Made by a program: the position numbers and the translations under genes. A stretch of DNA of 64,000 nt from Urechidicola croceus. Its GTDB lineage: Bacteria; Bacteroidota; Bacteroidia; Flavobacteriales; Flavobacteriaceae. Below are positions 20,457 to 30,753 of this stretch, in pieces. Every line of letters begins with the position of its first letter. Within the stretch, counting starts at the first letter, position 1. The DNA is taken from NCBI GenBank assembly GCA_905181865.1, contig CAJIZG010000003.1, positions 186,001 through 250,000 on the forward strand, in the 5' to 3' direction. Under the pieces are notes generated by a model, which did no database searches, was not told where the DNA came from, and saw only the letters and a program-made list of their open reading frames with translations.

Positions 20457-21368
20457 ATGCAATTACTCACCTACATACTCCTTTTTCCAATACTTTGGTT
20501 AATTTCTTTATTACCATTTGGAATATTGTATCTTATATCAGATATTGTCTCTTTTATAATCTTTCATTTTATAGGATATCGAAAAAAAATTGTTCTAGAT
20601 AATTTAAAACTTGCTTTTCCAGAAAAATCGACTAAAGAGTTACTTAAAATTAGACGTCAATTTTTTACTCATTTCACAGATGTATTTATGGAAATGATTA
20701 AGTCAATTACCATTAGTGAGAAAAATGTACATAAACATTTTATATTTGAAGATCTTGATGTTATTCATACCTTAGGTGAAAAAGGTAAAAGCGTAATACT
20801 CGTTGGAAGTCATTATGCAAACTGGGAATGGATGGTTTCTATGAACAATTTAATAGAACATCAGGCCTTTGCTGTTGGAGCACCCATTGGAAATAAATAT
20901 TTTGACAAAATGATGTTAAAATATAGAACTAAATATGGAGGTAATTTTGTAAAACCAAGTAGGGCAAGAAGAACCTATGTGAAAAATGCCGAAAACGGTG
21001 TACTTGCCTTAAATGCATTAGTTAGCGATCAATCTCCCCAATTGAGAAAAACCAATTATTGGGCTAAATTTTTAAATATTAAAGTCCCTGTGCATGTGGG
21101 TGCGGAACAAATTGCCAAGTCGCTAAACCAATCCATAGTTTTCTATGAAGTGAAAAAAGTTAAACGAGGATATTACACATGTACTTTTAGATTACTCGCA
21201 GAAAACCCAAGGGAATACCCTGATTATCAAATTACAGATATATTTTTAAGAGAAGTTGAAAAACAAATAAAAACAGCCCCACAATATTATTTCTGGACAC
21301 ATAAGCGCTTTAAGCATAAAGATCGATTTGAGGAGTTTATTAAAAATAAACCTGACTACCAGTTCTAA
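20457..21368 (+). CDS. LpxL-like lysophospholipid/lipid A acyltransferase
   Basis: GYRKKIVLDNLKLAFPEKS...ILVGSHYANWEW...; C-terminal YYFWTHKRFKHKDRF. Confidence 0.88.
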   Translation: MQLLTYILLFPILWLISLLPFGILYLISDIVSFIIFHFIGYRKKIVLDNLKLAFPEKSTKELLKIRRQFFTHFTDVFMEMIKSITISEKNVHKHFIFEDLDVIHTLGEKGKSVILVGSHYANWEWMVSMNNLIEHQAFAVGAPIGNKYFDKMMLKYRTKYGGNFVKPSRARRTYVKNAENGVLALNALVSDQSPQLRKTNYWAKFLNIKVPVHVGAEQIAKSLNQSIVFYEVKKVKRGYYTCTFRLLAENPREYPDYQITDIFLREVEKQIKTAPQYYFWTHKRFKHKDRFEEFIKNKPDYQF

Positions 21369-21422
21369 ATCTTCTTATAAAAAAGGAGAAACTTATCAAT
21401 AAGTACTAAAAAAGTTATTTTA

Positions 21423-22811
21423 CTACTTTATAATTTCCCTTATTTCCGAAATAATACGTTGCGCTAGGTTATCTGCATTCTCTTGAGAAGTGCTTTCTGT
21501 ATAAATTCTAATAATTGGTTCCGTATTCGATTTTCTTAAATGTACCCATTCTGTATCAAAATCTACCTTTACTCCATCAATAGTAGAAATATCTTCATTT
21601 TGATATTTTTCAGCCATTAATTCTAAAATAGTATCTACATCAATTCGAGGGGTTAACTGAATTTTATTCTTACTCATAAAATAACTTGGATAACTCTCTC
21701 TTAATTCTTTACAGGACAAGTTACCCTTCGCCATATGCGATAAAAACAAAGCCACTCCTACTAGCGAGTCTCTTCCATAATGTGAGTCCGGATAAATAAT
21801 ACCTCCATTTCCTTCACCTCCAATGATTGCGCGTGTATCTTTCATCAACTGGACAACATTTACCTCTCCTACCGCACTTGCAGTATATTGACCTCCATAC
21901 TTTTGAGTTACATCTCTTAAAGCTCTCGAAGAAGACAAATTAGAAACTGTATTTCCGCCCTTTTTAGACAAAACATAATCAGCACATGCAACCAATGTAT
22001 ATTCTTCACCAAACATAGATCCGTCTTCACAAACTAACGCAAGTCTATCTACATCTGGATCTACAACAATTCCAAAATCTGCTTTTTCTTTCACTACCAA
22101 TTTAGAAATTTCACCTAAATGCTCCTTTAAAGGTTCTGGATTGTGAGGGAAATCACCATTTGGCTCACAATATAATTTCACGCATTCCACACCTAACGCC
22201 TGCAACAAAGCAGGAATAAAAATCCCTCCCGTTGAATTTACAGCATCTAATACCACTCTAAAGTTCGCCTTTTTAATAGCAGCAACATCAACCAATTCTA
22301 AATTTAGAACTTCCTCAATATGCTTTTGAACATAGTCTCTATTCTTTGAATACACGCCAAGATCATCCACTTCTGAAAATTCAATAGTGTCACTTTCCGC
22401 AAGTTCTAATATCTTTTGACCTTCGATACTATTCAAGAATTCTCCTTTTTCGTTTAATAATTTCAACGCATTCCATTGCTTTGGATTGTGAGAAGCCGTC
22501 AAAATAATCCCACCATCAGCACTTTCAAGTGTCACTGCCACTTCTACTGTTGGCGTAGTTGACAATCCTAAATCTACTACATCAATCCCAAGTCCAACCA
22601 AAGTATTAGCCACCAAAGAACTAATCATTTTTCCAGAGGTTCGAGCATCACGCCCTATAACCACCGTTAACCGTTCCTTTTCTGCATTTCGCTGTATCAA
22701 CCAACTTCCGTATGCTGCTGCAAATTTAACTGTGTCAATTGGAGTTAAATTGTCACCTAAAGTTCCACCAATAGTCCCACGAATTCCTGAAATAGATTTA
22801 ATTAATGCCAT
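21423..22811 (-). CDS. glmM: Phosphoglucosamine/phosphohexose mutase
   Basis: SISGIRGTIGGTLG, GRDARTSGKM, TASHNPKQWNALK, DPDVDRLALV. Confidence 0.85.
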   Translation of the reverse strand: MALIKSISGIRGTIGGTLGDNLTPIDTVKFAAAYGSWLIQRNAEKERLTVVIGRDARTSGKMISSLVANTLVGLGIDVVDLGLSTTPTVEVAVTLESADGGIILTASHNPKQWNALKLLNEKGEFLNSIEGQKILELAESDTIEFSEVDDLGVYSKNRDYVQKHIEEVLNLELVDVAAIKKANFRVVLDAVNSTGGIFIPALLQALGVECVKLYCEPNGDFPHNPEPLKEHLGEISKLVVKEKADFGIVVDPDVDRLALVCEDGSMFGEEYTLVACADYVLSKKGGNTVSNLSSSRALRDVTQKYGGQYTASAVGEVNVVQLMKDTRAIIGGEGNGGIIYPDSHYGRDSLVGVALFLSHMAKGNLSCKELRESYPSYFMSKNKIQLTPRIDVDTILELMAEKYQNEDISTIDGVKVDFDTEWVHLRKSNTEPIIRIYTESTSQENADNLAQRIISEIREIIK

Positions 22812-22829
22812 CTGCTTTTTTTAGAGCAA

Positions 22830-22837
22830 CAAAGATA
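22830..22837 (-). promoter_or_regulatory. Bacteroidota -7 box (TATCTTTG on minus strand)
   Basis: CAAAGATA on plus strand 19 bp upstream of the glmM start. Confidence 0.5.
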
Positions 22838-22970
22838 CTTTTTTGATTATTTTTAATTGATAATATTTTGAATAAAATCTTAAATAAAAAAACTGTCGCA
22901 AATGTGTTTTCTAAACATGCTATGACGTTTATATCTTGGCGTTTGTTACTCTATCATTTTTCGGAGGTTC

Positions 22971-23334
22971 ATGGTTGATAAAAGAGATCCTTATATCATT
23001 ACCCAAGTATTGGATGGAATTGCAGGAGCCAGAATCCTTTATTTAATTATTACCGGAAATGGAGTTTTGATTGGATATTTTGAAACAAACAGTTACGGAG
23101 AAGATTCTCCCGGAGATCATAGTCCGCAAATTAGCCATTGGCTTCGGTTTGACTTTAATTCATTGAATTAGTATCTCTGTAACGAACACATCTATAATTC
23201 TTGCACGGAGTATGAGTCAGGCTTTATTTGTTCATGATTGGGCAACAGAACAATTATGGGTATTTTGTATAGGCCAAATTATAGGCGCAATTATTGCTGG
23301 TGTAGTATACAAATCGCTTTCACCAGAAGAATAA
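22971..23334 (+). pseudogene. aqpZ: Aquaporin Z (MIP family) pseudogene: N-terminus missing, internal frameshift, in-frame stop
   Basis: Frame 1: VDKRDPYIITQVLDGIAGARILYLI...SYGEDSPGDHS; second frame from 23131: LAIGFGLTLIH*ISISVTNTSIILARSMSQALFVHDWATEQLWVFCIGQIIGAIIAGVVYKSLSPEE*. Confidence 0.85.
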
Positions 23335-23349
23335 ATAGCATAATACATC

Positions 23350-23373
23350 ATAAAAAAAGAAGCGAATTTCGCT
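23350..23373. terminator. Terminator downstream of Xaa-Pro aminopeptidase
   Basis: AAGAAGCGAATTTCGCTCCTTTTTTT hairpin with A/T tracts. Confidence 0.6.
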
Positions 23374-23387
23374 CCTTTTTTTATACG

Positions 23388-24851
23388 TTAATCTAACTTG
23401 GGAAGACTAAAAGCATTTAATATGCTTTCATCCTTCATTAGTTCTTCTATTTCATCGGCATGTCTTGGAGCCATTCCTGAATAATTCACAGGGCCTCCTT
23501 TCGTAATTAAAATACAATCTTCAATTCTAACGGCTATCCCCCACCATTTTTTATCACACGGACTGCCTTCTGGGATATAAATTCCAGGCTCTACCGTTAT
23601 AATCATATTTTCCTTTAAAGGGCCATAATTACTTAGGTCATGTACATCCAATCCAATATGATGAGAAGTTCCGTGTGGAAAATATTTTCTTCCTTGTGCA
23701 ACGGAATCAATAATTCCTAGACTTACTAATCCTTCATTAATAATAGTTCTACCTGCCTTATCAATCTCTTTTGTAGTTGCTCCGATAACTGTTTTAGAAA
23801 TTCCCGCCTCTTGTGCTTTATAAACTAAATCATAAATAACTCTTTGCTCTTCGTTAAATGTACCATTTGCGGGTATTGTTCTTGTAACATCAGCTGTATA
23901 GCCGTGGTATTCTGCTCCCAAGTCCATCAATACCAGTTCGTTCTTAGCGGTCATCTTCGTATTCTCAATATAGTGTAAAACACAGCCATTATTTCCTGCA
24001 CCTACAATTGACGGATATCCCTCATATTCAGCGCCATATTTTTTATAAATAAATTCATGTACTCCTTGAATTTCTCTTTCAGACATACTAGGGTTTATTG
24101 CTTTCATAATTTCCGATTGCCCTATTGCTGAAATTTCACAAGCCTTTTTTAATAAAACTAATTCTTCGGTTGTTTTTACCTCCCTCAAACTTGCCATTAT
24201 AGTTGTTAATTCCTTAACATCAAATTTGGTAATCACTTCTTTTATTTTTTCGTCAACAGTCATTTCTAACGGTGCTAAACTATAAGAAATCATTGTGCTA
24301 AATTGTTCTATTAAACTATACAAATCGGCATCATCATGTTCATTATCTCGAACGTCATTGTTAAAATCTTGAAAAAGTATTCTTGAAAAAGTTGAAAAAT
24401 CAACTGGAATATCCTTGAATTGTTCTCCATTAAATACATTTTCAAAACCTAAATTTATTCCTACACCTTCAACACCCAAACGGATTCCAGTCCATTGTTC
24501 CTTAGCAGTATCCCTCTTTTGTACATAAATGATTTCATTAAAGGTTGAATCCTCCGTTTCTTGGTTTTCAGAAAATACGAGCAATACTGAATTTGGCTCG
24601 TTATACCCTGTTAAATAATAGAAGTTGGGGTCTTGATGGAACACATAATCTACGTCATTAGCTCTATTTCTAACAGCACCTGCAAAAAACACGGCAACAC
24701 TGCTCTCTGGTAACGATTTTCGCAACAATTCCCTTCTTCCCTTATGAAATTCTGCTTCTAAATAATCTTTTGGTAAGTCACGCTGAGCAACTAGAGAAAT
24801 TGTTAAAATACAGAATAGGCAACTTAAAACTCTTTGGAATATAGTCATCAA
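23388..24851 (-). CDS. Secreted Xaa-Pro aminopeptidase (M24B)
   Basis: Signal peptide; VLMDLGAEYHGYTADVTRTIP, HGTSHHIGLDVHD, ITVEPGIYIPEG, VRIEDCILIT metal-ligand motifs. Confidence 0.92.
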   Translation of the reverse strand: MMTIFQRVLSCLFCILTISLVAQRDLPKDYLEAEFHKGRRELLRKSLPESSVAVFFAGAVRNRANDVDYVFHQDPNFYYLTGYNEPNSVLLVFSENQETEDSTFNEIIYVQKRDTAKEQWTGIRLGVEGVGINLGFENVFNGEQFKDIPVDFSTFSRILFQDFNNDVRDNEHDDADLYSLIEQFSTMISYSLAPLEMTVDEKIKEVITKFDVKELTTIMASLREVKTTEELVLLKKACEISAIGQSEIMKAINPSMSEREIQGVHEFIYKKYGAEYEGYPSIVGAGNNGCVLHYIENTKMTAKNELVLMDLGAEYHGYTADVTRTIPANGTFNEEQRVIYDLVYKAQEAGISKTVIGATTKEIDKAGRTIINEGLVSLGIIDSVAQGRKYFPHGTSHHIGLDVHDLSNYGPLKENMIITVEPGIYIPEGSPCDKKWWGIAVRIEDCILITKGGPVNYSGMAPRHADEIEELMKDESILNAFSLPKLD

Positions 24852-24973
24852 TATAATTTTAAAATTATGTCAAATATAACAATTATAGGTTTGAATAAAA
24901 TAGTCAAATAAAGATTGTAGAAATAATATTCTTTCATATTGATTTTCTAAATTAGCACTAAATTTTATTCTAA

Positions 24974-26059
24974 ATGAAGAAAATAGCATTATCATCGATT
25001 CATGAATCCTTAGGTGCCAAAATCGTTCCTTTTGCGGGATACAATATGCCCGTACAATATGAGGGTGTGAACATTGAACATGAAACTGTAAGAACTCGTA
25101 TTGGCGTCTTTGATGTTTCTCACATGGGTGAGTTTTTAATTGAAGGGGAGAATTCCCTGGCATTGATTCAAAAGGTAACGTCAAATGATGCGTCAAAACT
25201 AGCCATTGGAGATGCTCAATACTCTTGTATGCCAAATGAAACAGGTGGTATCATAGATGATTTGATATGCTACAAAATTAAAGAGGAAACCTATTTATTG
25301 GTTGTGAACGCTTCAAACATTGATAAAGATTGGAATTGGATAGCAAAATACAATGAAGAATTTAATGCCACCATGAGAAATCTTTCAGATGCTTATTCAT
25401 TATTAGCAATACAAGGTCCTAAATCCATTGAGGCAATGCAAGCGCTAACATCGGTTGATTTAGCTTCCATACCTTTTTACAAGTTTAAAATTGGAGATTT
25501 TGCAGGAATAGAACATGTGATTATTTCAGCAACAGGATATACTGGATCTGGTGGGTTCGAAATTTATTGTAAAAACAATGAAGTAGAACAAGTTTGGAAT
25601 ACCGTTTTTGAGGCTGGTGCATCTTTCGGTATCAAACCTATCGGTTTGGCCGCTCGCGATACACTGCGATTAGAAATGGGATATTGCTTATACGGAAACG
25701 ATATTAATGATACCACCTCTCCTATCGAAGCAGGTTTAGGTTGGATCACAAAATTCACCAAAGACTTTGTGAATAGTGAATCGCTAAAAGCGCAAAAAGA
25801 AAAAGGTATTGAACGTAAGTTAGTGGCCTTTCAAATTGATGAAAAAGGAGTTCCGCGCCATGATTATCCAATTGTTGACGAAAATGAAAATGAAATTGGA
25901 ATTGTAACCTCTGGCACCATGAGTCCTTCTCTTAAAAAAGGAATTGGTTTGGGGTATGTTCCAAAACAACACGCTACAATTGGAAGTGAAATTTACATTC
26001 AAGTGCGCAAAAAAACACTAAAAGCAACTGTCGTAAAACTACCATTTTATAAGAACTAG
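24974..26059 (+). CDS. gcvT: Glycine cleavage system aminomethyltransferase
   Basis: [66 protein letters not shown]. Confidence 0.96.
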   Translation: MKKIALSSIHESLGAKIVPFAGYNMPVQYEGVNIEHETVRTRIGVFDVSHMGEFLIEGENSLALIQKVTSNDASKLAIGDAQYSCMPNETGGIIDDLICYKIKEETYLLVVNASNIDKDWNWIAKYNEEFNATMRNLSDAYSLLAIQGPKSIEAMQALTSVDLASIPFYKFKIGDFAGIEHVIISATGYTGSGGFEIYCKNNEVEQVWNTVFEAGASFGIKPIGLAARDTLRLEMGYCLYGNDINDTTSPIEAGLGWITKFTKDFVNSESLKAQKEKGIERKLVAFQIDEKGVPRHDYPIVDENENEIGIVTSGTMSPSLKKGIGLGYVPKQHATIGSEIYIQVRKKTLKATVVKLPFYKN

Positions 26060-26091
26060 AAACCTTGATTCTTGCTTAATAGTATTACCAA

Positions 26092-27198
26092 ATGAAAAAC
26101 TTATTGTTTACCCCTTATAGGCTCAATGGAATTGAATTAAAGAATCGATTTATAATGGCGCCGTTAACTCGCTCAAGGGCAACTTCGCCAAATGAGGTTC
26201 CAAACGCCTTAATGGCTGAATATTATGGACAGAGAACCTCTGCAGGCTTAATAATTGCAGAAGCCACACAAGTTTCACTGCAAGGAATGGGATATGCCAA
26301 TACACCTGGTATTTATTCGCAAGAACAAATTGAAGGATGGAAATTAACGACCGAAGAAGTTCACAAAAAACGAGGTAAAATATTTCTACAAATTTGGCAT
26401 TCTGGAAGGATTTCTGCTTCAAAAGTAAACGGATTACAGCCCGTTGGCCCCTCAGCCAAAATTGCGAACGACACCTCTGTATATATTTTTGACGGTGCTC
26501 CCAATGGAGATGCTACTTTTGTGCCCGTTGAAGAACCCAGAGCGCTTACTCATAAGGAAGTTAAGGAAACAATAAATGACTTTAGAACTGCTGCAAAAAA
26601 CGCCATAGAAGCGGGATTTGATGGCGTAGAAATTCATGGTGCTAATGGATATTTAGTAGATCAATTTTTAAGAAGTAATTCAAACCAAAGAACGGATGAA
26701 TATGGTGGTTCAAAAGAAAAAAGAACGCGTTTTTTAATTGAATTAGTACAAGCTATTTCCGAGGAAATCGGAAAGGAAAAATTAGGCGTACGAATGTCTC
26801 CTTTTATAAGTTTTAAAGATATGAGTGACCCTGAAATTTTGGACACGATGTTGATTGCCGCTGACAAATTAGAACAAATCGGAATTGCATATATTCATTT
26901 ATGTGAGGCAGATTGGGATGATGCTCCAATTATTCCTGCTGATTTTAGAGTTCGATTAAGAAGTACTTTTAGCAAAACTATAATAGCTACAGGAAATAAA
27001 ACCCCTGAGGAAGGTCACGAATTATTAAGTCAAGAATTAGTTGATTTAATCGGATTTGGAAGAAATTTTATTTCGAACCCAGATTACCCATTACGTGTGG
27101 AAAAAAATGCTGAAATTACTAAAATAACAGACAACCATACGTTATTTGGTGGCGGCTCTGCAAGAGGATATACAGATTATCCTTTTTTAGAAAATTAG
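26092..27198 (+). CDS. Old Yellow Enzyme family alkene reductase (NemA-like)
   Basis: LKNRFIMAPLTRSRA; FDGVEIHGANGYLVDQFLRSNSNQRTDEYGGS; GFGRNFISNPD. Confidence 0.93.
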   Translation: MKNLLFTPYRLNGIELKNRFIMAPLTRSRATSPNEVPNALMAEYYGQRTSAGLIIAEATQVSLQGMGYANTPGIYSQEQIEGWKLTTEEVHKKRGKIFLQIWHSGRISASKVNGLQPVGPSAKIANDTSVYIFDGAPNGDATFVPVEEPRALTHKEVKETINDFRTAAKNAIEAGFDGVEIHGANGYLVDQFLRSNSNQRTDEYGGSKEKRTRFLIELVQAISEEIGKEKLGVRMSPFISFKDMSDPEILDTMLIAADKLEQIGIAYIHLCEADWDDAPIIPADFRVRLRSTFSKTIIATGNKTPEEGHELLSQELVDLIGFGRNFISNPDYPLRVEKNAEITKITDNHTLFGGGSARGYTDYPFLEN

Positions 27199-27218
27199 AA
27201 GATTTAACTCATAAAAGA

Positions 27219-27758
27219 TTAACTATACTCGGGATCTTTTCCTTTTATACCTTCGTAACCCTTTCTTAAATTAGCGATATCTGTCTTAACATCGTCCGTT
27301 AAGAAAAAGGGAGCCAATAAAGTAAACACCTTCTTTTCATAGTCTAATACTCCCCTAATTATGGGCACGTTTGCCCCTTTAGCTATATAGTAAAATCCTG
27401 TTTTCCAACTGTCTACTTTTTTACGAGTGCCTTCAGGTGACAAGGTTAAAATAAACACCTCTTTCTGATCGAATATTTCTACGATGGAATCTACCATGTT
27501 ATTACTTTTAGTTCTATCGACAGGAGTACCTCCCAAAGCCCTAAAAATAAAGCCATGCGGCCAATTAAACAAAGATTTTTTTCCTATAAAATTCGTCTTT
27601 AATCCCAATGTATTGCGCACCAATAAACCCATAGGGAAATCCACCCAATGTGTATGTGGAGCAATTATGATTACATACTTCTTAGTATTTGTAGGAAAAG
27701 TACCTTTAATTTTCCACCCTAATAAAGTACACAATATAAATCGGCTAATATCTTTCAT
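27219..27758 (-). CDS. 1-acyl-sn-glycerol-3-phosphate acyltransferase family
   Basis: IIAPHTHWVDFPMG (HxxxxD variant), FRALGGTPVDRTK, SPEGTRKKV. Confidence 0.85.
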   Translation of the reverse strand: MKDISRFILCTLLGWKIKGTFPTNTKKYVIIIAPHTHWVDFPMGLLVRNTLGLKTNFIGKKSLFNWPHGFIFRALGGTPVDRTKSNNMVDSIVEIFDQKEVFILTLSPEGTRKKVDSWKTGFYYIAKGANVPIIRGVLDYEKKVFTLLAPFFLTDDVKTDIANLRKGYEGIKGKDPEYS

Positions 27759-27822
27759 AAAATCAATCTATTCTTATGAAGACAAATATAAAACTCTTAA
27801 TTTTATAAACTAATTTTACTTT

Positions 27823-29154
27823 ATGAATCCCTATTTAGTTTCTATCATTATTGCCATATTATTTTTGGGTATCGGCTTTGCCATTGGAAAGGTAATCACC
27901 AAATTAAAACAAGAAAATAGCAGCGCTGGATTGAATGCGACCCTAGATTCATTAAAAAGCACGTTGGATGAAAAGGAACGCCTGTTTGTTAGATCGATAG
28001 AAGATATAGACCTTTTACGGAAAGATAAGGAACAAGTGACCATTGATTTAACTAGAAAAGTTTCAGAAATAGAAAATCTACGATTAAAACTTAGTGAGAA
28101 CAAGCTAGAAGTAGAAAACCTTCAAGAAAAATTTACCAAAGAATTTAAATTATTAGCGAGTGAAATATTAGAAACCAACTCTTCTAAAATTACCAAACAG
28201 AATAAAGAAAACTTAGAAGCTATTTTAAATCCGCTTCAAGAAAAAATTAAAACGTTTGAGAAGAAAGTTGAAGATACTCACAAAGATACTATCGACCGTC
28301 ATGCATCTTTACGTCAACAAATAATTGGTTTGAAAGAGTTGAATGAGCAAATGAGTAAAGAGGCCGTTAACTTAACGAAAGCGCTAAAAGGTGACAGTAA
28401 AATCCAAGGAAATTGGGGAGAATTGGTATTGGAGCGCGTTTTAGAAAAATCTGGTTTAGAGAAAGGACGTGAGTATGAAATGGAAAAAAGTTTTGACGAT
28501 GAGACTGGAAAGCAACAAAGGTTGCGACCAGATGTTATTATTCATTTGCCCGACAATAAGAAAATGATTGTTGATTCTAAAGTCTCTTTAACTGCTTATG
28601 AAAAATACGTGAATGCAGAAGATACCGAAGAAGGAGAATACTTTTTAAAAGAACATATTGCTTCGTTAAATCGCCATATTACGCAATTGAGCGAAAAAAA
28701 ATACGAGGACTTATACCAAATCGAATCTCCAGACTTTGTATTACTTTTTGTACCGATAGAACCTGCGTTTGCCATTGCCATTAACAAAGACAATCAACTC
28801 TATAACAAAGCATTCGAGAAAAATATCGTAATTGTTACACCATCTACCCTACTGGCAACTTTACGCACCATTGATACCATGTGGAACAATGAAAAGCAAC
28901 AACGAAACGCAATTGAAATTGCACGCCAAGCAGGAGCGCTATATGATAAGTTTGAAGGATTGGTAATAGACCTTACAAAAGTTGGCAAAAAAATGGATGA
29001 AGCCAAAACCGAATACAAAGGTGCCATGAATAAATTGGTGGATGGACGTGGTAACTTAATAACGTCTGTCGAAAAAATTAAGAAGTTAGGTGCCAAGGCA
29101 AAAAAGTCATTACCAGATGCCGTCATTCAAAGAGCTGAAGATCAAAACTCTTAA
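27823..29154 (+). CDS. rmuC: DNA recombination protein RmuC
   Basis: Coiled-coil N-terminus, GNWGELVLERVLEKSGLEKGREYEME, RLRPDVIIHLPDNKKMIVDSKVSL. Confidence 0.95.
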   Translation: MNPYLVSIIIAILFLGIGFAIGKVITKLKQENSSAGLNATLDSLKSTLDEKERLFVRSIEDIDLLRKDKEQVTIDLTRKVSEIENLRLKLSENKLEVENLQEKFTKEFKLLASEILETNSSKITKQNKENLEAILNPLQEKIKTFEKKVEDTHKDTIDRHASLRQQIIGLKELNEQMSKEAVNLTKALKGDSKIQGNWGELVLERVLEKSGLEKGREYEMEKSFDDETGKQQRLRPDVIIHLPDNKKMIVDSKVSLTAYEKYVNAEDTEEGEYFLKEHIASLNRHITQLSEKKYEDLYQIESPDFVLLFVPIEPAFAIAINKDNQLYNKAFEKNIVIVTPSTLLATLRTIDTMWNNEKQQRNAIEIARQAGALYDKFEGLVIDLTKVGKKMDEAKTEYKGAMNKLVDGRGNLITSVEKIKKLGAKAKKSLPDAVIQRAEDQNS

Positions 29155-29520
29155 AATCCAAACTAACTAATTATAGTTGGATGATTATATAATAAAAATA
29201 AGTAACCTGTTTGGTTAGCTGCGTGTTGTAAATAATTAGAACTATAATTATTAAGAATTGGCTAAGTATATGACAAAACAGAAAGGTGTTTGTGTTAGAT
29301 TGGTTTTCATTCTTTAACAAAATACCCGCTAAGAAATTGAGTCCGTATTTAAATATACTTTTAGCTTTTCTACCCTGTTTTTTGATAGTAATCGGATTGG
29401 GTATCAAAAGACATTTACAATTTTCTTAAAAGTGAATGTTGGGACTTTGCACAGTGCAATAACAAAATATGAAATGAGATTTAATCGTACTAAATTTTTG
29501 TAGACCAATAATCAACCTTA

Positions 29521-30327
29521 TCAAAGTTGCCTCCGTTGTCCATACTTCATAATTCCTACAAAAAACACACCTCCTAATGCATTGCCCAGAATGGAGGTAA
29601 CTTCAAAACTTACATAATCCATAGTACCGATCGTTGGATCGATCAATAATCCCGTAAACACTTCTATAGAACCGACAATAGAATGATGCAAACCACCAAT
29701 ACCTATGGTGGCAGTGACTAAAACGATCATAAATAGACGGCTAATCGTTTCTTGGGATGATGCCACTAACCAGGAAAGCAGCCCCATAAGCCAACCCGCT
29801 ATGATAGCGCTAATAAAAATCATCCGCAAGGGTATGTCAATTACTTTATGAGCCAGATGAGCAAAGGCTTCAATCGAAATAATTCCAATTTCCGGAGCAA
29901 AATAGGCCAGTAATGCCCCGAAGATATATCCACCAATTAAATTACCCGTAAGAATAATTCCCCAAAGAATGAAAAGACTCTTAATACTAATAGTCTTGTT
30001 CAATACAGGAAGTATCGCCAAGGTAGTGTGTTCTGTAAATAATTCTGATCTGCCAATTATCACAAAAATAAAACCTATAGGATAAGCGAGCGAAATGAGA
30101 ACATGTAAGGTTTCATTCGAAACCTGACCATGAAACAACGTAAATAATACTCCCATCAGAAATATGCTGAACCCAATTTCTAATCCCGCGGAAAGTGCAG
30201 AAATAAAAAGCCGTTTATTAGATCGTTTATATTCATGTATTGCAGTGGCTATCTGTTCATCCAGTATATCATTGATTCCTTTTGGTTGATCAGTACTCTC
30301 TTTATTATTGTTATCTAATTTGCTCAT
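29521..30327 (-). CDS. Formate/nitrite transporter family protein (YfdC-like)
   Basis: ALSAGLEIGFSIFLMG, IIGRSELFTEHT, GNLIGGYIFGALL, WLMGLLSWLVAS; start at internal ATG 30327 preferred over 30405. Confidence 0.82.
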   Translation of the reverse strand: MSKLDNNNKESTDQPKGINDILDEQIATAIHEYKRSNKRLFISALSAGLEIGFSIFLMGVLFTLFHGQVSNETLHVLISLAYPIGFIFVIIGRSELFTEHTTLAILPVLNKTISIKSLFILWGIILTGNLIGGYIFGALLAYFAPEIGIISIEAFAHLAHKVIDIPLRMIFISAIIAGWLMGLLSWLVASSQETISRLFMIVLVTATIGIGGLHHSIVGSIEVFTGLLIDPTIGTMDYVSFEVTSILGNALGGVFFVGIMKYGQRRQL

Positions 30328-30753
30328 AGTTAAAACTAAAAACGACCTACTGGTCAGAAAATTTTGATACTTAAAGGCGAATTTACAAAATATAATATTT
30401 CTCAAACCGTCAAAGTCAATATATCTATTGAGACAATGTTCAAAATTTTATGAGTTCGCTGATAACTAAATATGGTTTACTGATTAAGAACAACCCCCGT
30501 ATTTACATTTAGTAAAGACGGTTATATTACCTAGTCTATAAAAAACTAAAAAAAATATTTTTACTTAGAATAGAAAGGTTTAATAATGATTGATTCCCTA
30601 AGAAATCATCTTACAAGCTGTTTATTTTATTTTTTTTATCAAGCTAAAAAATTATAAATTTTCAGTTCACCACCAAAAATCTAACTAAAATAACCTTGCG
30701 AGACAATACTTCACTCCAATTATCCTAACTTTACAATCAAATTATAAAATCGA

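Noticed and set aside
24870-25235. 121-aa minus-strand ORF across the gcvT 5' end
   Set aside because: Overlaps the conserved N-terminus of gcvT; His-rich composition arises from antisense codons.
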